Assembly (NCBI GenBank): GCA_937959115.1
Contig: CALGAW010000010.1
Span: 146,474 to 210,473 of the forward strand
Length of the DNA: 64,000 nt
Direction: 5' to 3'
Source: an uncultured Saprospiraceae bacterium
GTDB taxonomy: Bacteria; Bacteroidota; Bacteroidia; Chitinophagales; Saprospiraceae
Shown here: positions 1-9,712 of the stretch, one piece after another
Position numbering within the stretch: position 1 is the stretch's first letter
Layout: each line of letters begins with the position of its first letter
Notes under the pieces: generated by a model
Seen by the model: only the letters and a program-made list of their open reading frames with translations
Database searches by the model: none
What the model was told of the DNA's origin: nothing
Position numbers and translations under genes: made by a program

Positions 1-1497
1 ACGGCGCAACAGGCTGTTCTAGAACTAACTAACCTATCTCAGACTGTAATCCCTGAACCACTAGATCATGCATCTGGCACTACCTTTATTGGACAAGATC
101 CTAGACCTGCCAACACATCTGCCGAGTTTTACCTAAGACAATGGGTTCAAGCTTGGTGGTTGAATGAGGCAAAAATGGACGAATCAATTGGTCACAAAAT
201 GCAATTCTTTTTGCACTCCATTTGGATTATTCACACAGATTCTGGAAAGTCTGATCACTTTTGGGACTACCTTAAATTGATCAAAATGCATGCGCTTGGA
301 AGTTACAGGGAGCTAGCATATCACATGACATTAGACAACCTAATGTTAATCTATCTGGACAATACTTACAATCGTAAAAACAACCCGAATGAGAATTATG
401 CTCGTGAGCTATTGGAGCTGTTCACTATGGGCGTTGGCAATTATGATGACGTAGATGACATTGCAGCAGCAGCTGAAGTTCTAACAGGTTTCTACGCAAC
501 TTGGGATCGGTCGAATGTGAACCCTAACACAGGAATTCCTGCAGGCAAAACCGCTTTCTGGGATCACACTACAACAGACAAAACCTTCAGTTCTCAATAT
601 TTTGGTGGCACAGTCATTACTGCCGCGACTAATGATACAGACATGTACAGAGAATTAAATGATTTTCTGGATATGATCTTTGCACAAAGCGCTACAGCAG
701 AATACATCAGTAGAAAAATGTATCGTTTCTTTGTGAGCAACAAAATATCGACTGAAGTAGAAAATGATATTATCCAGCCATTAGCAACAATGCTAAGAGC
801 GAACAACTATAATCTGCTACCTGTTGTCACTGCACTGCTTGAAAGTCAACACTTTTATGATGAAGATGATGCAGTAGCAGGTGATGAAATTATTGGTGCA
901 TTGATTCGTTCTCCGTTGGAGTTATCCCTACAATCCTTTAATTACTTTGATTTACAGGTTCCTGACTATCAAACCGATACCGTTAATCATTATGATACAT
1001 TTTACAAGAATGGTGTCCTATATGATATGTTCTACAGATCAGGCTTTGAACCATTTAGAACGCACTCTCCTGCTGGATATGAGGCGTACTACCAAAGACC
1101 TGATTATGCCAGAAACTGGTTTAACTCTAGTACTTTACTAGCTAGATATAAAACACCAGAGATGCTTTTGACAGGTAAACGGTACAACAGCAATACGAAC
1201 CCAATCGCTGCTCAATTTGATGTAGTTGACTACGTTCAGCAAAATGTATCCAACCCAGGATCAGTCTACGCACTAGTTACAGAGTTAACTGATTATCTGT
1301 TTTGCGAATTACCTGACAATGATCGGCTGAATTATTTCATGGATGATGTTTTCCTACAAGGTGGCGTCATTACTGCAGCTGACTGGACAACCGAATGGAA
1401 CGATTACCTCAGCACAGGTGATAGAACTGGTGTAGAACCTGCTCTAAAACATTTGTTTGAAGGAATCATGTTCTCTCCGGAGTATCAATTATTTTAA
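1..1497 (+). CDS. DUF1800 family protein, 5' end outside the window
   Basis: The reading frame is open from the first base of the window, so this is the C-terminal part (about 498 residues) of a longer protein. The TTG at 160 lies inside the conserved region and is not the start. The motif NYARELLELFTMG near bases 391-430 and the repeated aromatic/His-rich segments are typical of DUF1800 proteins. These are usually exported and encoded next to a DUF1501 gene, as here: the next gene begins 17 bases downstream on the same strand. The biochemical role of the family is not established. No catalytic residues can be assigned. The two genes are almost certainly co-transcribed. Confidence 0.85.
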   Translation, partial: TAQQAVLELTNLSQTVIPEPLDHASGTTFIGQDPRPANTSAEFYLRQWVQAWWLNEAKMDESIGHKMQFFLHSIWIIHTDSGKSDHFWDYLKLIKMHALGSYRELAYHMTLDNLMLIYLDNTYNRKNNPNENYARELLELFTMGVGNYDDVDDIAAAAEVLTGFYATWDRSNVNPNTGIPAGKTAFWDHTTTDKTFSSQYFGGTVITAATNDTDMYRELNDFLDMIFAQSATAEYISRKMYRFFVSNKISTEVENDIIQPLATMLRANNYNLLPVVTALLESQHFYDEDDAVAGDEIIGALIRSPLELSLQSFNYFDLQVPDYQTDTVNHYDTFYKNGVLYDMFYRSGFEPFRTHSPAGYEAYYQRPDYARNWFNSSTLLARYKTPEMLLTGKRYNSNTNPIAAQFDVVDYVQQNVSNPGSVYALVTELTDYLFCELPDNDRLNYFMDDVFLQGGVITAADWTTEWNDYLSTGDRTGVEPALKHLFEGIMFSPEYQLF

Positions 1498-1514
1498 CTC
1501 AAAGAAAATTAATC

Positions 1515-3464
1515 ATGGATAGGAGAAAATTCTTTAAAGTGTCCGCACCATTATCGCTGACACCTTTTATCATAAATGGAACCTCAATAAGTACTTTCGC
1601 CAACACCCGCTTATTAGAGGCAATGAACTGTGCTGGTATTAGCGAACGCGTGCTCGTTATTGTCCAACTTAAAGGTGGAAATGACGGATTAAATACGTTG
1701 ATTCCAATGGACAGTTATGCTAGTTATAAGGCGATTCGACCAAACATCGCAATTCCAGATAGTGGAGCAGGCAGTTTCATCCCTTTAGATACTACATTAC
1801 CAATTGCAAACCAAGTAGGATTACATCCATCAATGGTAGGCTTTAAGTCATTATATGACAGCGGACTGATGTCTGTCGTTCAAGGTGTTTCGTATACTTC
1901 ACCAAACCGTTCGCATTTTAGATCTACTGATTTGATGCTCACTGGTTCAGACGGATCGGCAGGCTATAATGTGAATACAGGATGGATGGGGCGTTACCTC
2001 AACCATATGTTTCCAGGATATGCTGGCAACCCTGATGTAATAATGCCAGACCCCCTTGGCTTGCAGCTAGGAGATAACATCACTTCATTGGGTTTCAGCT
2101 CTAATGCAGAACACAATGTTGCGATCAATCTTTCCTACAATTCACCAGCGGGCTATCACAACATTGTAAATGAAGTGGGAGGCGCACCTCTTCCTAATGT
2201 TCCTTTATCGGAATACGGACAAGAGCTACAATACATTATGAATGTAGAGTCTAGTACCAACAAATACGCGCAGCGAATAACTGACGTGTACAATGCAGGA
2301 AACAATAGTCCTGGTGCAAATTATCCTTCACACTACTTTGCTAATCAGTTAAAAACGGTAGCTCGTCTTATTCAAGGTGGCTCTAAAACTAAAATCTTTT
2401 TGACGTCATTAGGAGGGTTTGATACACACACGAATCAAACAGATATGAGTGATCCTTCTGTAGGAGCACACACGAATCTAATGTACAATGTATCCGAAGC
2501 AATAAAGGCCTTCCAAGACGATATTACAGCACTTGGACTTGATAATAAAGTCTTGACGGTTTCCTTCTCTGAATTCGGAAGAAAAGCCATAGAAAATGAC
2601 AACTACGGTACAGATCATGGTAACATTGCTCCAATGTTTGTTATTGGAAAAGGTGTTGAAGGTGGGGTACTTGGCACCACACCTGATTTTAATGAAGTAA
2701 ATACACAAGGAATATTTAATAATAATCAAATACAACATGATTACCGACAGGTCTTGACTTCTGTGCTACAAGATTGGTTAGGTGGGAATGACACGGCTAT
2801 TACTGAGACCAAGTTTGATCCATTTTTACCTCAAAAGTTGCCGTTAATTGCACCTTCACATTATGTGGATCCTACTTGTTATGTACCTCCACTCGTTCTG
2901 GTTCCTATTACGTTAACTTCTTTTGATGCAAGAGTAAATGAAGAAACTGATGTAGAATTAACTTGGGAGACTGAATCTGAATTGAATAACAGTCACTTCA
3001 TTATTGAAAGAAGTAGAGACGGTATTGATTTTCAAGACATGGCCCAAGTGCTTGGTGGAGGGACTACACATGTTCCCAAAAGCTATCGGTTGATTGATCC
3101 AGAGCCCTATTTTGGTACTTCTTACTATCGACTAAAACAAGTAGATTTTGATGGTACAACAACAATAGCGGGAACTGAAGTTGTAAAAATTGATAAATCA
3201 AGTGAATTATCCTTCCAGCTTTATCCAAACCCAGCAGTAAATGAAACAAAGCTGAAGTTTGTTGCAAGCGAAACGACTGAGCTATTTATCAATATTGTGA
3301 ATGCTTCTGGTCAACTTCTAAGAGATTTACGGTTACCTGCATATAAGGGAGAAAACAAAATTCCAATCAATCTGAGTGATTTCTCTTCAGGAACGTATTT
3401 TATTAATATTGTAACAGAAAATGGTCACCGATCCAACAAAAAATTGATCGTTACCAATTTATAA
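1515..3464 (+). CDS. DUF1501 protein with Tat-like signal and T9SS C-terminal sorting domain
   Basis: 649 residues. The N-terminus carries DRRKFFKVS (residues 2-10), a twin-arginine-like motif, followed by a hydrophobic stretch. The DUF1501 core shows GGNDGLNTLIP (about 54-64), a Ser-His pair in NRSHFRSTD, and SFSEFGR with a following DHG (about 349-370). These resemble the alkaline-phosphatase/sulfatase-like fold to which the family belongs. From about residue 460 a fibronectin-like beta domain follows, then a type A T9SS sorting domain starting at YPNP (about 570) and ending in a basic C-terminus. The protein is therefore predicted to cross the inner membrane and be exported to the cell surface by T9SS. 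Its partner is the upstream DUF1800 gene. Function is unknown. A Tat signal combined with a T9SS tail is notable. Confidence 0.88.
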   Translation: MDRRKFFKVSAPLSLTPFIINGTSISTFANTRLLEAMNCAGISERVLVIVQLKGGNDGLNTLIPMDSYASYKAIRPNIAIPDSGAGSFIPLDTTLPIANQVGLHPSMVGFKSLYDSGLMSVVQGVSYTSPNRSHFRSTDLMLTGSDGSAGYNVNTGWMGRYLNHMFPGYAGNPDVIMPDPLGLQLGDNITSLGFSSNAEHNVAINLSYNSPAGYHNIVNEVGGAPLPNVPLSEYGQELQYIMNVESSTNKYAQRITDVYNAGNNSPGANYPSHYFANQLKTVARLIQGGSKTKIFLTSLGGFDTHTNQTDMSDPSVGAHTNLMYNVSEAIKAFQDDITALGLDNKVLTVSFSEFGRKAIENDNYGTDHGNIAPMFVIGKGVEGGVLGTTPDFNEVNTQGIFNNNQIQHDYRQVLTSVLQDWLGGNDTAITETKFDPFLPQKLPLIAPSHYVDPTCYVPPLVLVPITLTSFDARVNEETDVELTWETESELNNSHFIIERSRDGIDFQDMAQVLGGGTTHVPKSYRLIDPEPYFGTSYYRLKQVDFDGTTTIAGTEVVKIDKSSELSFQLYPNPAVNETKLKFVASETTELFINIVNASGQLLRDLRLPAYKGENKIPINLSDFSSGTYFINIVTENGHRSNKKLIVTNL

Positions 3465-3490
3465 ACAATATTAAACTAATTTATAGTATG

Positions 3491-3526
3491 AAAGGCTTCT
3501 TCTTAATCGGAGAAGCTTTTTTATTT
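3491..3526 (+). terminator. Rho-independent terminator after the DUF1800/DUF1501 pair
   Basis: A 10-bp stem (AAAGGCTTCT with AGAAGCTTTT, one G-U pair) closes a 10-base loop and is followed by a run of T residues. It lies 27 bases after the DUF1501 stop codon. Confidence 0.85.
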
Positions 3527-3573
3527 GCATGGGTTATCTCTACTTGTTATACATAAACCATTAATAATTTAAA

Positions 3574-4182
3574 TTACATCCCGTAAGGAAAATCCTTAAA
3601 GTTCAAGTCTGCATTGCGAATAGGTGCCATTGCTTTGCTGTATTCTGCCAGTAGCTTCAAACTAAAGTCAACTCTAGGCCTTAGGAATGTATCAAACTCA
3701 CTCTCTGTGTTAGGTGTTTCATTAAGACACTCCTCTACTTTCCGAATCACTAAATGCTCAGGAATATAATTGATCTTGGTGTTCTTGTAACTACTTGTTC
3801 GAAGTTCATTGACGGGGTAGCTGCCGCTAAGACCAGAAGACACAGATACGATTAAGCCAGGTTTGTGCCCCATCATTTTTGAATTGGCCAATAAGAAGAA
3901 ATTCTTCAGTTTTGCAGTCACCATGCCACCATATTCAGGTGTAATGACGATAAATGCATCTGAAGACTCAAGCACCTTTGCAATTGGCGTCCATACTTGT
4001 TTCCACTTTTCTTCTCCTCTCCATACACCTTCATCCCAGAATGGTAATTCTGCTTTAGCAAGATCAAGAATATAGGAGGAATCAAACAAGTTTAATGTTT
4101 TTATCCTGTCGTTAATAAAATGAGCGACTTTTGAAGATTGAGCCAATTGTCGGTGGCTACCCGCTATAATGGAAAGTTTCAT
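3574..4182 (-). CDS. NAD(P)H-dependent FMN reductase family protein
   Basis: 202 residues, the usual size for the NADPH-dependent FMN reductase/flavodoxin-like family. The N-terminal beta strand and loop GSHRQLAQSSKVA (about 8-20) is the FMN phosphate-binding segment, and TPEYGGMVTAKLKNFF (81-96) matches the conserved PEYxxxxxxxLKN flavin-binding motif. These enzymes reduce FMN, quinones, azo dyes or chromate with NAD(P)H in the cytosol. The specific substrate cannot be read from the sequence. The gene stands alone, converging with the DUF1501 gene and divergent from the SPFH gene. No signal peptide. Confidence 0.88.
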   Translation of the reverse strand: MKLSIIAGSHRQLAQSSKVAHFINDRIKTLNLFDSSYILDLAKAELPFWDEGVWRGEEKWKQVWTPIAKVLESSDAFIVITPEYGGMVTAKLKNFFLLANSKMMGHKPGLIVSVSSGLSGSYPVNELRTSSYKNTKINYIPEHLVIRKVEECLNETPNTESEFDTFLRPRVDFSLKLLAEYSKAMAPIRNADLNFKDFPYGM

Positions 4183-4413
4183 GCGTTATTTTAATTAGTA
4201 CTAAGATATTTTTTATTAAAGTGTAACAGCATAAATTAATTATAGTTTAAATTTAAATGAGCTTAACCATTCAAATATTTAAACTAGAATTTTAATATTA
4301 AAGAATATGAAATTGAATCTCTTTAATTTATTTATGATTAAATTGTACCATTCATTAAAATGAAACCTTTTACTACCTTTTACTGTTAATTTAGTAACCA
4401 ATAATAAAAGATT

Positions 4414-5301
4414 ATGAGTGAATCACAACTTCCCCCAAGGCCGCAAATGCCTAGACGCCCTAACCGTTCAAGGTCAGAATTCCCACAATTATCTCTCAAA
4501 AAACCGCTAATTATTCTAGGAGTTTTACTCTTGTTAGCTATGTTTTTAATGAAATCAGCTGTAACGATTGGCTCTGGAATGGCAGGTGTTAAATTCCAAA
4601 CCTTTGGAGGTGGTGTGGTAACAGATGCTCCCCCATTAGGAGAAGGCTTTCACTTGATTGCTCCCTGGAATAAAGTTTTTGTCTACAATGTAAAACAGCA
4701 AGAAGTCTTTGAAGCAGAAATGCCAGTATTGTCCTCCAATGGTCTTGAGATTAAATTGGATGTATCCGTCTTGTATCAACCGATTTATAATGAACTCGGT
4801 AAACTCCACCAAACAAAAGGTGTCAATTATTTGAATACCGTATTAGTACCTGAGATTAGAGCTGTAGCAAGGAGTGTTATAGGTCGTTACACCCCTGAAC
4901 AACTCTATTCTTCTAAACGAGATGTGATACAGAATGAGATATTTGAAGAAACGAAACGAAAAGTAAATCCACAGCATATTCAACTCAACTCTGTCCTAGT
5001 AAGAGATGTGACCTTACCCCCAACCATCAAAAGTGCGATTGAGCGTAAGCTGAGCCAAGAACAAGAGTCGCTAGAATACGAATTCCGTCTCGAGAAAGCC
5101 CGCAAAGAGGCAGAGCGCCAGCGAATCGATGCAGAAGGAAAGGCCGTAGCCAACCGGATACTGAACGCTTCCTTATCAGACAAAATTCTTCAAGAAAAAG
5201 GTATCGAGGCAACAGTAAAACTGTCTACGTCTCCAAACGCTAAAGTGATTGTAGTTGGAGGTGGTGGAGATGGATTACCATTGATTCTAGGTGGTCAATA
5301 G
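4414..5301 (+). CDS. SPFH/prohibitin-family membrane protein
   Basis: 295 residues. A Pro/Arg-rich cytoplasmic N-terminus (1-25) is followed by one membrane segment (about 31-50), the SPFH domain (about 55-200) and a charged alpha-helical region rich in Glu, Lys and Arg (about 205-260). This matches prohibitin-like proteins, which form large membrane-bound rings and in bacteria often associate with FtsH or organise membrane domains. The C-terminus ends in a glycine-rich segment. No NfeD-type partner or protease is adjacent, so a specific complex cannot be inferred. It is a single-gene unit with its own upstream AT-rich region. Confidence 0.88.
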   Translation: MSESQLPPRPQMPRRPNRSRSEFPQLSLKKPLIILGVLLLLAMFLMKSAVTIGSGMAGVKFQTFGGGVVTDAPPLGEGFHLIAPWNKVFVYNVKQQEVFEAEMPVLSSNGLEIKLDVSVLYQPIYNELGKLHQTKGVNYLNTVLVPEIRAVARSVIGRYTPEQLYSSKRDVIQNEIFEETKRKVNPQHIQLNSVLVRDVTLPPTIKSAIERKLSQEQESLEYEFRLEKARKEAERQRIDAEGKAVANRILNASLSDKILQEKGIEATVKLSTSPNAKVIVVGGGGDGLPLILGGQ

Positions 5302-5395
5302 AAATTATAGTTCATAGGTAGATAGACGGCGAATACAATTTGCCTTTACCAATGCTTTGGGATAGCAATTGCTATCACTCTATATTTTAATGGAT

Positions 5396-6394
5396 TCAGT
5401 GAAACCACCCAACAGAAATAGTCCGCCTCCAGTTTCGAGGAATTACCCAAACAGATGCCTTCTTACTAAACAAAGAGATCCCACTACCGTAGCGAAAAGA
5501 AAACCGACTCCCACAAACCATTGGTTTTCTGGCTATAAAGGTAAGGAGTTGTTCCTTGCTACCAGCATTCAGATCAACGCGGTGCAGATCCATAAGATTA
5601 GCACCTCCTTCCTGACAAAAGCCTGCTAGGTACAAGGCATTTTGATCGGCAACCAGATTTATGTTTTGATAGGCACCCCACTCTCCCCTCCGATTTGTAG
5701 GGATCAACGATTTCGCTTTTGTAAACGATCCCTCAGGAAACTTATCATTCGTATAAAAGTCAATCAACTTACTATCCCAGCCTCCAACCGCGAGTACGAC
5801 AGTATTATTTTGCATTCTAGTGATCCCTATTGCCCCAGCTGTATCATGAGTTCTATCGATCTTGTGGAAAAGTGGTTTGGGATTCCTTGGATCATTTAGA
5901 TCATAGAACACAACGCTAGACATGACAGGATCTTTACCGCCTTCAGTGCCAACCGCAAGCACATTTCCAAGAAGCTGAATGCCACCTGCATGCTTATGGA
6001 GCATAGAAGGAAAATCATCATTAATCTTCTTAAAACTTATAATCTTCCCTTGGTTCTTATCGGAGATTTTCTCTTCCCATTCTACAATAAAGAAATAAGC
6101 AAATGTCCTAGAACTTCCGCTTACAACTAAATGGCGATCGCTTAGTTGTTGTACACCTTGCAGATGCCCACCCCTTGGCTTTTGAAAGCTTTGCGTTGTA
6201 AACTGAACACTTCTAGTTATCTTGCTTTGTATCTCGATAAACTGTTGCTCAAATGATTGAGCAGACAAACAGATCGTTAGAAAACAAGAAGCAACTAGTA
6301 CTAGGAAATACTCAATGGAAACACCAGACCTTGATTTCGAATGCTTTTGCTTAATAATACATTGACGATTTCTAAATATCTGCTTGATAATCAT
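5396..6394 (-). CDS. Secreted protein of unknown function, beta-propeller-like
   Basis: 332 residues. A basic N-terminus is followed by a hydrophobic segment (about 28-44) ending in CLSAQS, consistent with a signal peptide. The rest is rich in short beta-strand-like stretches with Gly-Gly and Asp-Gly turns (for example LAVGTEGGKD, VLAVGGWDSK, LYLAGFCQEGG), as seen in beta-propeller proteins, but I cannot assign a family. Its start codon overlaps the stop of the acylase gene (ATGA at 6391-6394), so the two are translationally coupled. The protein may act with the acylase in the periplasm or outside the cell. This is inference from position only. Confidence 0.7.
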   Translation of the reverse strand: MIIKQIFRNRQCIIKQKHSKSRSGVSIEYFLVLVASCFLTICLSAQSFEQQFIEIQSKITRSVQFTTQSFQKPRGGHLQGVQQLSDRHLVVSGSSRTFAYFFIVEWEEKISDKNQGKIISFKKINDDFPSMLHKHAGGIQLLGNVLAVGTEGGKDPVMSSVVFYDLNDPRNPKPLFHKIDRTHDTAGAIGITRMQNNTVVLAVGGWDSKLIDFYTNDKFPEGSFTKAKSLIPTNRRGEWGAYQNINLVADQNALYLAGFCQEGGANLMDLHRVDLNAGSKEQLLTFIARKPMVCGSRFSFRYGSGISLFSKKASVWVIPRNWRRTISVGWFH

Positions 6395-8460
6395 TTGGTT
6401 CCAGCTTTATAAATCCGTTTTGCATTTCGCTCAATTGTTGCACGATCAAGGGTCATTTCCTTGTATTTGTGTTGACTAAACAACTCCATTTGATCATCGT
6501 AATGCGGACTATTCGGATCGTCAGATGCACCATAAACATTAATTGTCATTAACTCAGGGCCGTCCTCCGTAAATCGTACCTTTTGTATATATCCGTCACC
6601 ACTAACCACTTTGTATCTTGCTTTACTTGCGTTGACTAGTTTGGTATCTGTAGCTCTAGCAGTTTCCCGAAGGCCATCTGCAGGCATTCGCTTATCTCCT
6701 CGGATATAAAACTGTACACTGCCAAGCGGGACGTCAAGTGTTCCAAAAGCCTTAAGGAGCTGTCGTTGTGCATAACGCAAAGCACGCACTGCCTCTTCTT
6801 CTTTAATTAACTCATCCCGCGCCATCAGAAAGCCAAAGGTCATGTCTAGTTCCTCACATAAATAATCGTGCATAATCATTAATAAAGCAGCATCGATATT
6901 GTCGGTTGTTCCGAGCAGATTCCAACGTTTGATTTTCTCTATGGCATAGGTAAGTTCAGGATATTTCTTGCTATCCAATTGGTACAATGCCTTAAATTTC
7001 TTTCGATAACTACCTTCCTCAATATACCCAGTATAGAACTTTACGTCATCCAACAATTTTTCAGTAAACACACCTTTATGTGCTGTTAGCGTGTTTCGAA
7101 ACTGTTCTCCCCTATTGTAATTAAAGCGTTGAAGTCCAATAAAATCTCCTTTCCAGTTACAAGCTTCACCCGTGCCTTCTAACGGAGTTTGATTGGCATT
7201 ATAGACATAGCCGCATGAAGGATTTTTAACAGTCGGTAATTCATCATATCCTAGCAATTCATCCCATTTATAATCTGAAGTGTTCGCTTTAATGGGTTGC
7301 CGCCAGTCAAGTTGGGGGTTTCGTCTAGGTAGTTTCCCTCCAGAATGAAGCAAAATATTCCCTTTCACATCAGCATAAACTGTATTAAACAAGGGTACCG
7401 CTTCTTGTGACAATGCAGATTCAAACTCATTAATATTGGTAGCCTTGTTCATCTTGAACCATTGTTCTGCTGCTCGAATATCGGTATAACCTGGAAATCG
7501 AAAGGCATAATAAATTCCTTTTCTTGTTTTATAAACCGGCCCATATTCACAAAAATAGAGGGTTCGTTTAACGTTAAGCGGTTTCCCATATAGTTTTACA
7601 ACAAGGTTCGCTTTTCCTGTTCGGAAGTTGCACCATTCCCCATCATACTTATATTGCAGCTTATTATTTGGATTGATTTCAAGCTGATAAACATCACCAA
7701 AATTGTGAAAATTGAACGTATGACACCAGCCTAAATGCTTATTGGTACCAATAAATGCAGTGACGCCACCAGGGAATAGAGCACCTAACACATTCCAGCC
7801 TTCCTTACTATTGATGTGTGCTTCGTACCAAGCCAACCTTCCATCAATCTGGAGATGCGTATTGACAAGTAAATAGCCTTTACCATCATCCATTTTCTGA
7901 GGCGCGACTGCAATCGCATTAGATCCGAGATCGTTGACACTTGAGTAGTCAGTGATCCGATCATCACGTACGGCCTTAAGGGAAAGCCCTAGGCCAGCCA
8001 TCAGAGATGTATTAAGGGTGTACATCTTAATGATATCACGACCAGATATCGGAAATACCTTCTTTCTCAACACTTTCTTAGGATAATGTACAGCATATCG
8101 ATTGACTGCTTGCGCGTAGCCATCTAACACTTTTCTAAATTCTGGAGAAAGATCCGACTCATACCTTGCATTTACGATAGAATCAATTTCTAAAAACTGC
8201 ATTCCATAGTCAAAAATCACTCCTTTCGGACCAGTTTGTCTTCCTAGGAAATTCTTAGTTGCCATAAAGGTGAGTTGGATGTCACCAAAATCATCTTCGC
8301 AGTGTGCCCATGCTAGGCCATATGCAGCATCGGCGTCTGTATCTCCATAAATGTGCGGAACACCCCACTCATCGCGGATGATTGTTGCATCATACTGTTG
8401 TTGAGCCAAAAGAGCTTGACAAAACGTAAAAAGAAAAAGGATAAGTAGGTGCGGATTCAA
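6391..8460 (-). CDS. Penicillin acylase/AHL acylase family Ntn-hydrolase
   Basis: 689 residues with a signal peptide ending at about residue 20 (ALLAQ). The alpha chain contains IIRDEWGVPHIYG (27-39), the hallmark N-terminal motif of the family. The beta chain would begin at Ser180 in LGSNAIAVAP: the Gly-Ser-Asn sequence is the autocleavage site and Ser the nucleophile of Ntn-hydrolases. Later segments include FIGTNKHLGWCHTFN, typical of the beta chain. Family members cleave amide bonds in beta-lactams, N-acyl-homoserine lactones, N-acyl amino acids or lipopeptides in the periplasm. The natural substrate here is unknown. The gene is first in a two-gene unit with the overlapping beta-rich secreted protein. 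Confidence 0.9.
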   Translation of the reverse strand: MNPHLLILFLFTFCQALLAQQQYDATIIRDEWGVPHIYGDTDADAAYGLAWAHCEDDFGDIQLTFMATKNFLGRQTGPKGVIFDYGMQFLEIDSIVNARYESDLSPEFRKVLDGYAQAVNRYAVHYPKKVLRKKVFPISGRDIIKMYTLNTSLMAGLGLSLKAVRDDRITDYSSVNDLGSNAIAVAPQKMDDGKGYLLVNTHLQIDGRLAWYEAHINSKEGWNVLGALFPGGVTAFIGTNKHLGWCHTFNFHNFGDVYQLEINPNNKLQYKYDGEWCNFRTGKANLVVKLYGKPLNVKRTLYFCEYGPVYKTRKGIYYAFRFPGYTDIRAAEQWFKMNKATNINEFESALSQEAVPLFNTVYADVKGNILLHSGGKLPRRNPQLDWRQPIKANTSDYKWDELLGYDELPTVKNPSCGYVYNANQTPLEGTGEACNWKGDFIGLQRFNYNRGEQFRNTLTAHKGVFTEKLLDDVKFYTGYIEEGSYRKKFKALYQLDSKKYPELTYAIEKIKRWNLLGTTDNIDAALLMIMHDYLCEELDMTFGFLMARDELIKEEEAVRALRYAQRQLLKAFGTLDVPLGSVQFYIRGDKRMPADGLRETARATDTKLVNASKARYKVVSGDGYIQKVRFTEDGPELMTINVYGASDDPNSPHYDDQMELFSQHKYKEMTLDRATIERNAKRIYKAGTK

Positions 8461-8800
8461 TGTACTAGCTTTATGTTGATTGTGGCGATTTCCTTAGGAT
8501 CAAAATTAGGGTAATTAATTGAGATTTGATAATGTAGATTCATCACTTACACTGTTCAATGTCGTTTCTTCTCAAGACTCCATTTGTAAGATTGATTAAT
8601 AGCAGTAAAAGAGTTTGATAAAAGTGCCGAAATCGAACTTAAAAATAAACAGACCATTGTTCTCACATTTAATGTTTGCCAGTGTCTCTTAGTTGAAAAT
8701 AACCTTTTACGGTTAATTAGAATAGTATAACATTGAAAACTGTTTGTTACCTCCTCACAACTTTTTATATTGCCAACTGTTTTAAAAAAAAATTGACTGT
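8461..8800. other. Intergenic region between divergent genes
   Basis: 340 bases between the acylase (minus) and the alpha/beta hydrolase (plus). It is AT-rich and must hold the promoters of both. I see no convincing gene, hairpin or repeat in it. A minus-strand open frame that runs through it continues into the hydrolase gene, has no family resemblance, and was rejected. Confidence 0.5.
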
Positions 8801-9712
8801 ATGAGCTTAAGAGCAAAGATTGCCCAATTTTATTTACTCCGGAAAAAAGTAAGAATGGTGAATCGACAAAAGAACAAACCATTTGACCCACTGTTGTTAA
8901 GGAAATGGATGGATCGGTTAACTTCAGACTTTAAGCCTCCAGCAAAAGTAAAATTTGAACCGATCACAATAAACGATTGCTACGCAGAATGGGTAATTCC
9001 TACCTCGATAAAAACGAATCAAGTGTTGCTTTATCTACATGGTGGTGCCTATGTTGGAGGAAGTTCAAAGAAATATAGAGGCCTTACAGGTAAATTAGCA
9101 CAAGTATGCAACATAAAAACATTAGCGTTTGACTACAGCTTAGCACCTGAAAACCCATTCCCTAAGGGGTTAAATGATGTAGTGGCAGCTTACAAGTGGT
9201 TATTGAAAATAGGATATCAATCTTCTGAAATCATCGTAGCAGGTGATTCTGCAGGCGGTGGTTTGGCACTAAGTACCGTTTTAAACCTTAGGGATAAACT
9301 AAAAATGCAGCCAGGCGGCCTTATACTGTTATCACCTTGGACTGACGTAACAGCAACAAATCCATCAATTACCAAGAATGAACGTATTGACCCGATTCTT
9401 TCGGGCGACCCAATGGTGACAATAGGACAATTGTATGCTGGAGATTACGCATTGGATGATCCAGGGGTGTCCCCCATGTATGCTGATCACAAAGGCTTGT
9501 GTCCAGTCTTAGTGCATGTAGGAAGTGAAGAAATCTTATTAGACGACTCTGTCCTGCTCGTTGAACGACTCAAGAAAGTAGGAGTCGAAGTCAAGTTAAA
9601 AGTGTGGCAGGGATGCATGCATGTCTTTCACCTGTCCTGGAAATATGTACCAGAAGGACGTAAGGCTATCAAGGAAATCGATCAGTTCATCAAAGGACTT
9701 CAGCAACGATAA
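8801..9712 (+). CDS. Alpha/beta hydrolase, hormone-sensitive-lipase-like esterase
   Basis: 303 residues. The oxyanion motif HGGAY (80-84), the motif DYSLAPE (111-117) and the nucleophile elbow GDSAGGG (Ser150) place it in the HSL/family IV carboxylesterases. A C-terminal Asp (in SEEILLDDS) and His (in CMHVFH, about 275) would complete the triad. These enzymes hydrolyse short or medium acyl esters in the cytosol. No signal peptide is seen. Its 3' end overlaps the convergent folC gene by 23 bases, leaving no room for a separate terminator. Confidence 0.9.
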   Translation: MSLRAKIAQFYLLRKKVRMVNRQKNKPFDPLLLRKWMDRLTSDFKPPAKVKFEPITINDCYAEWVIPTSIKTNQVLLYLHGGAYVGGSSKKYRGLTGKLAQVCNIKTLAFDYSLAPENPFPKGLNDVVAAYKWLLKIGYQSSEIIVAGDSAGGGLALSTVLNLRDKLKMQPGGLILLSPWTDVTATNPSITKNERIDPILSGDPMVTIGQLYAGDYALDDPGVSPMYADHKGLCPVLVHVGSEEILLDDSVLLVERLKKVGVEVKLKVWQGCMHVFHLSWKYVPEGRKAIKEIDQFIKGLQQR

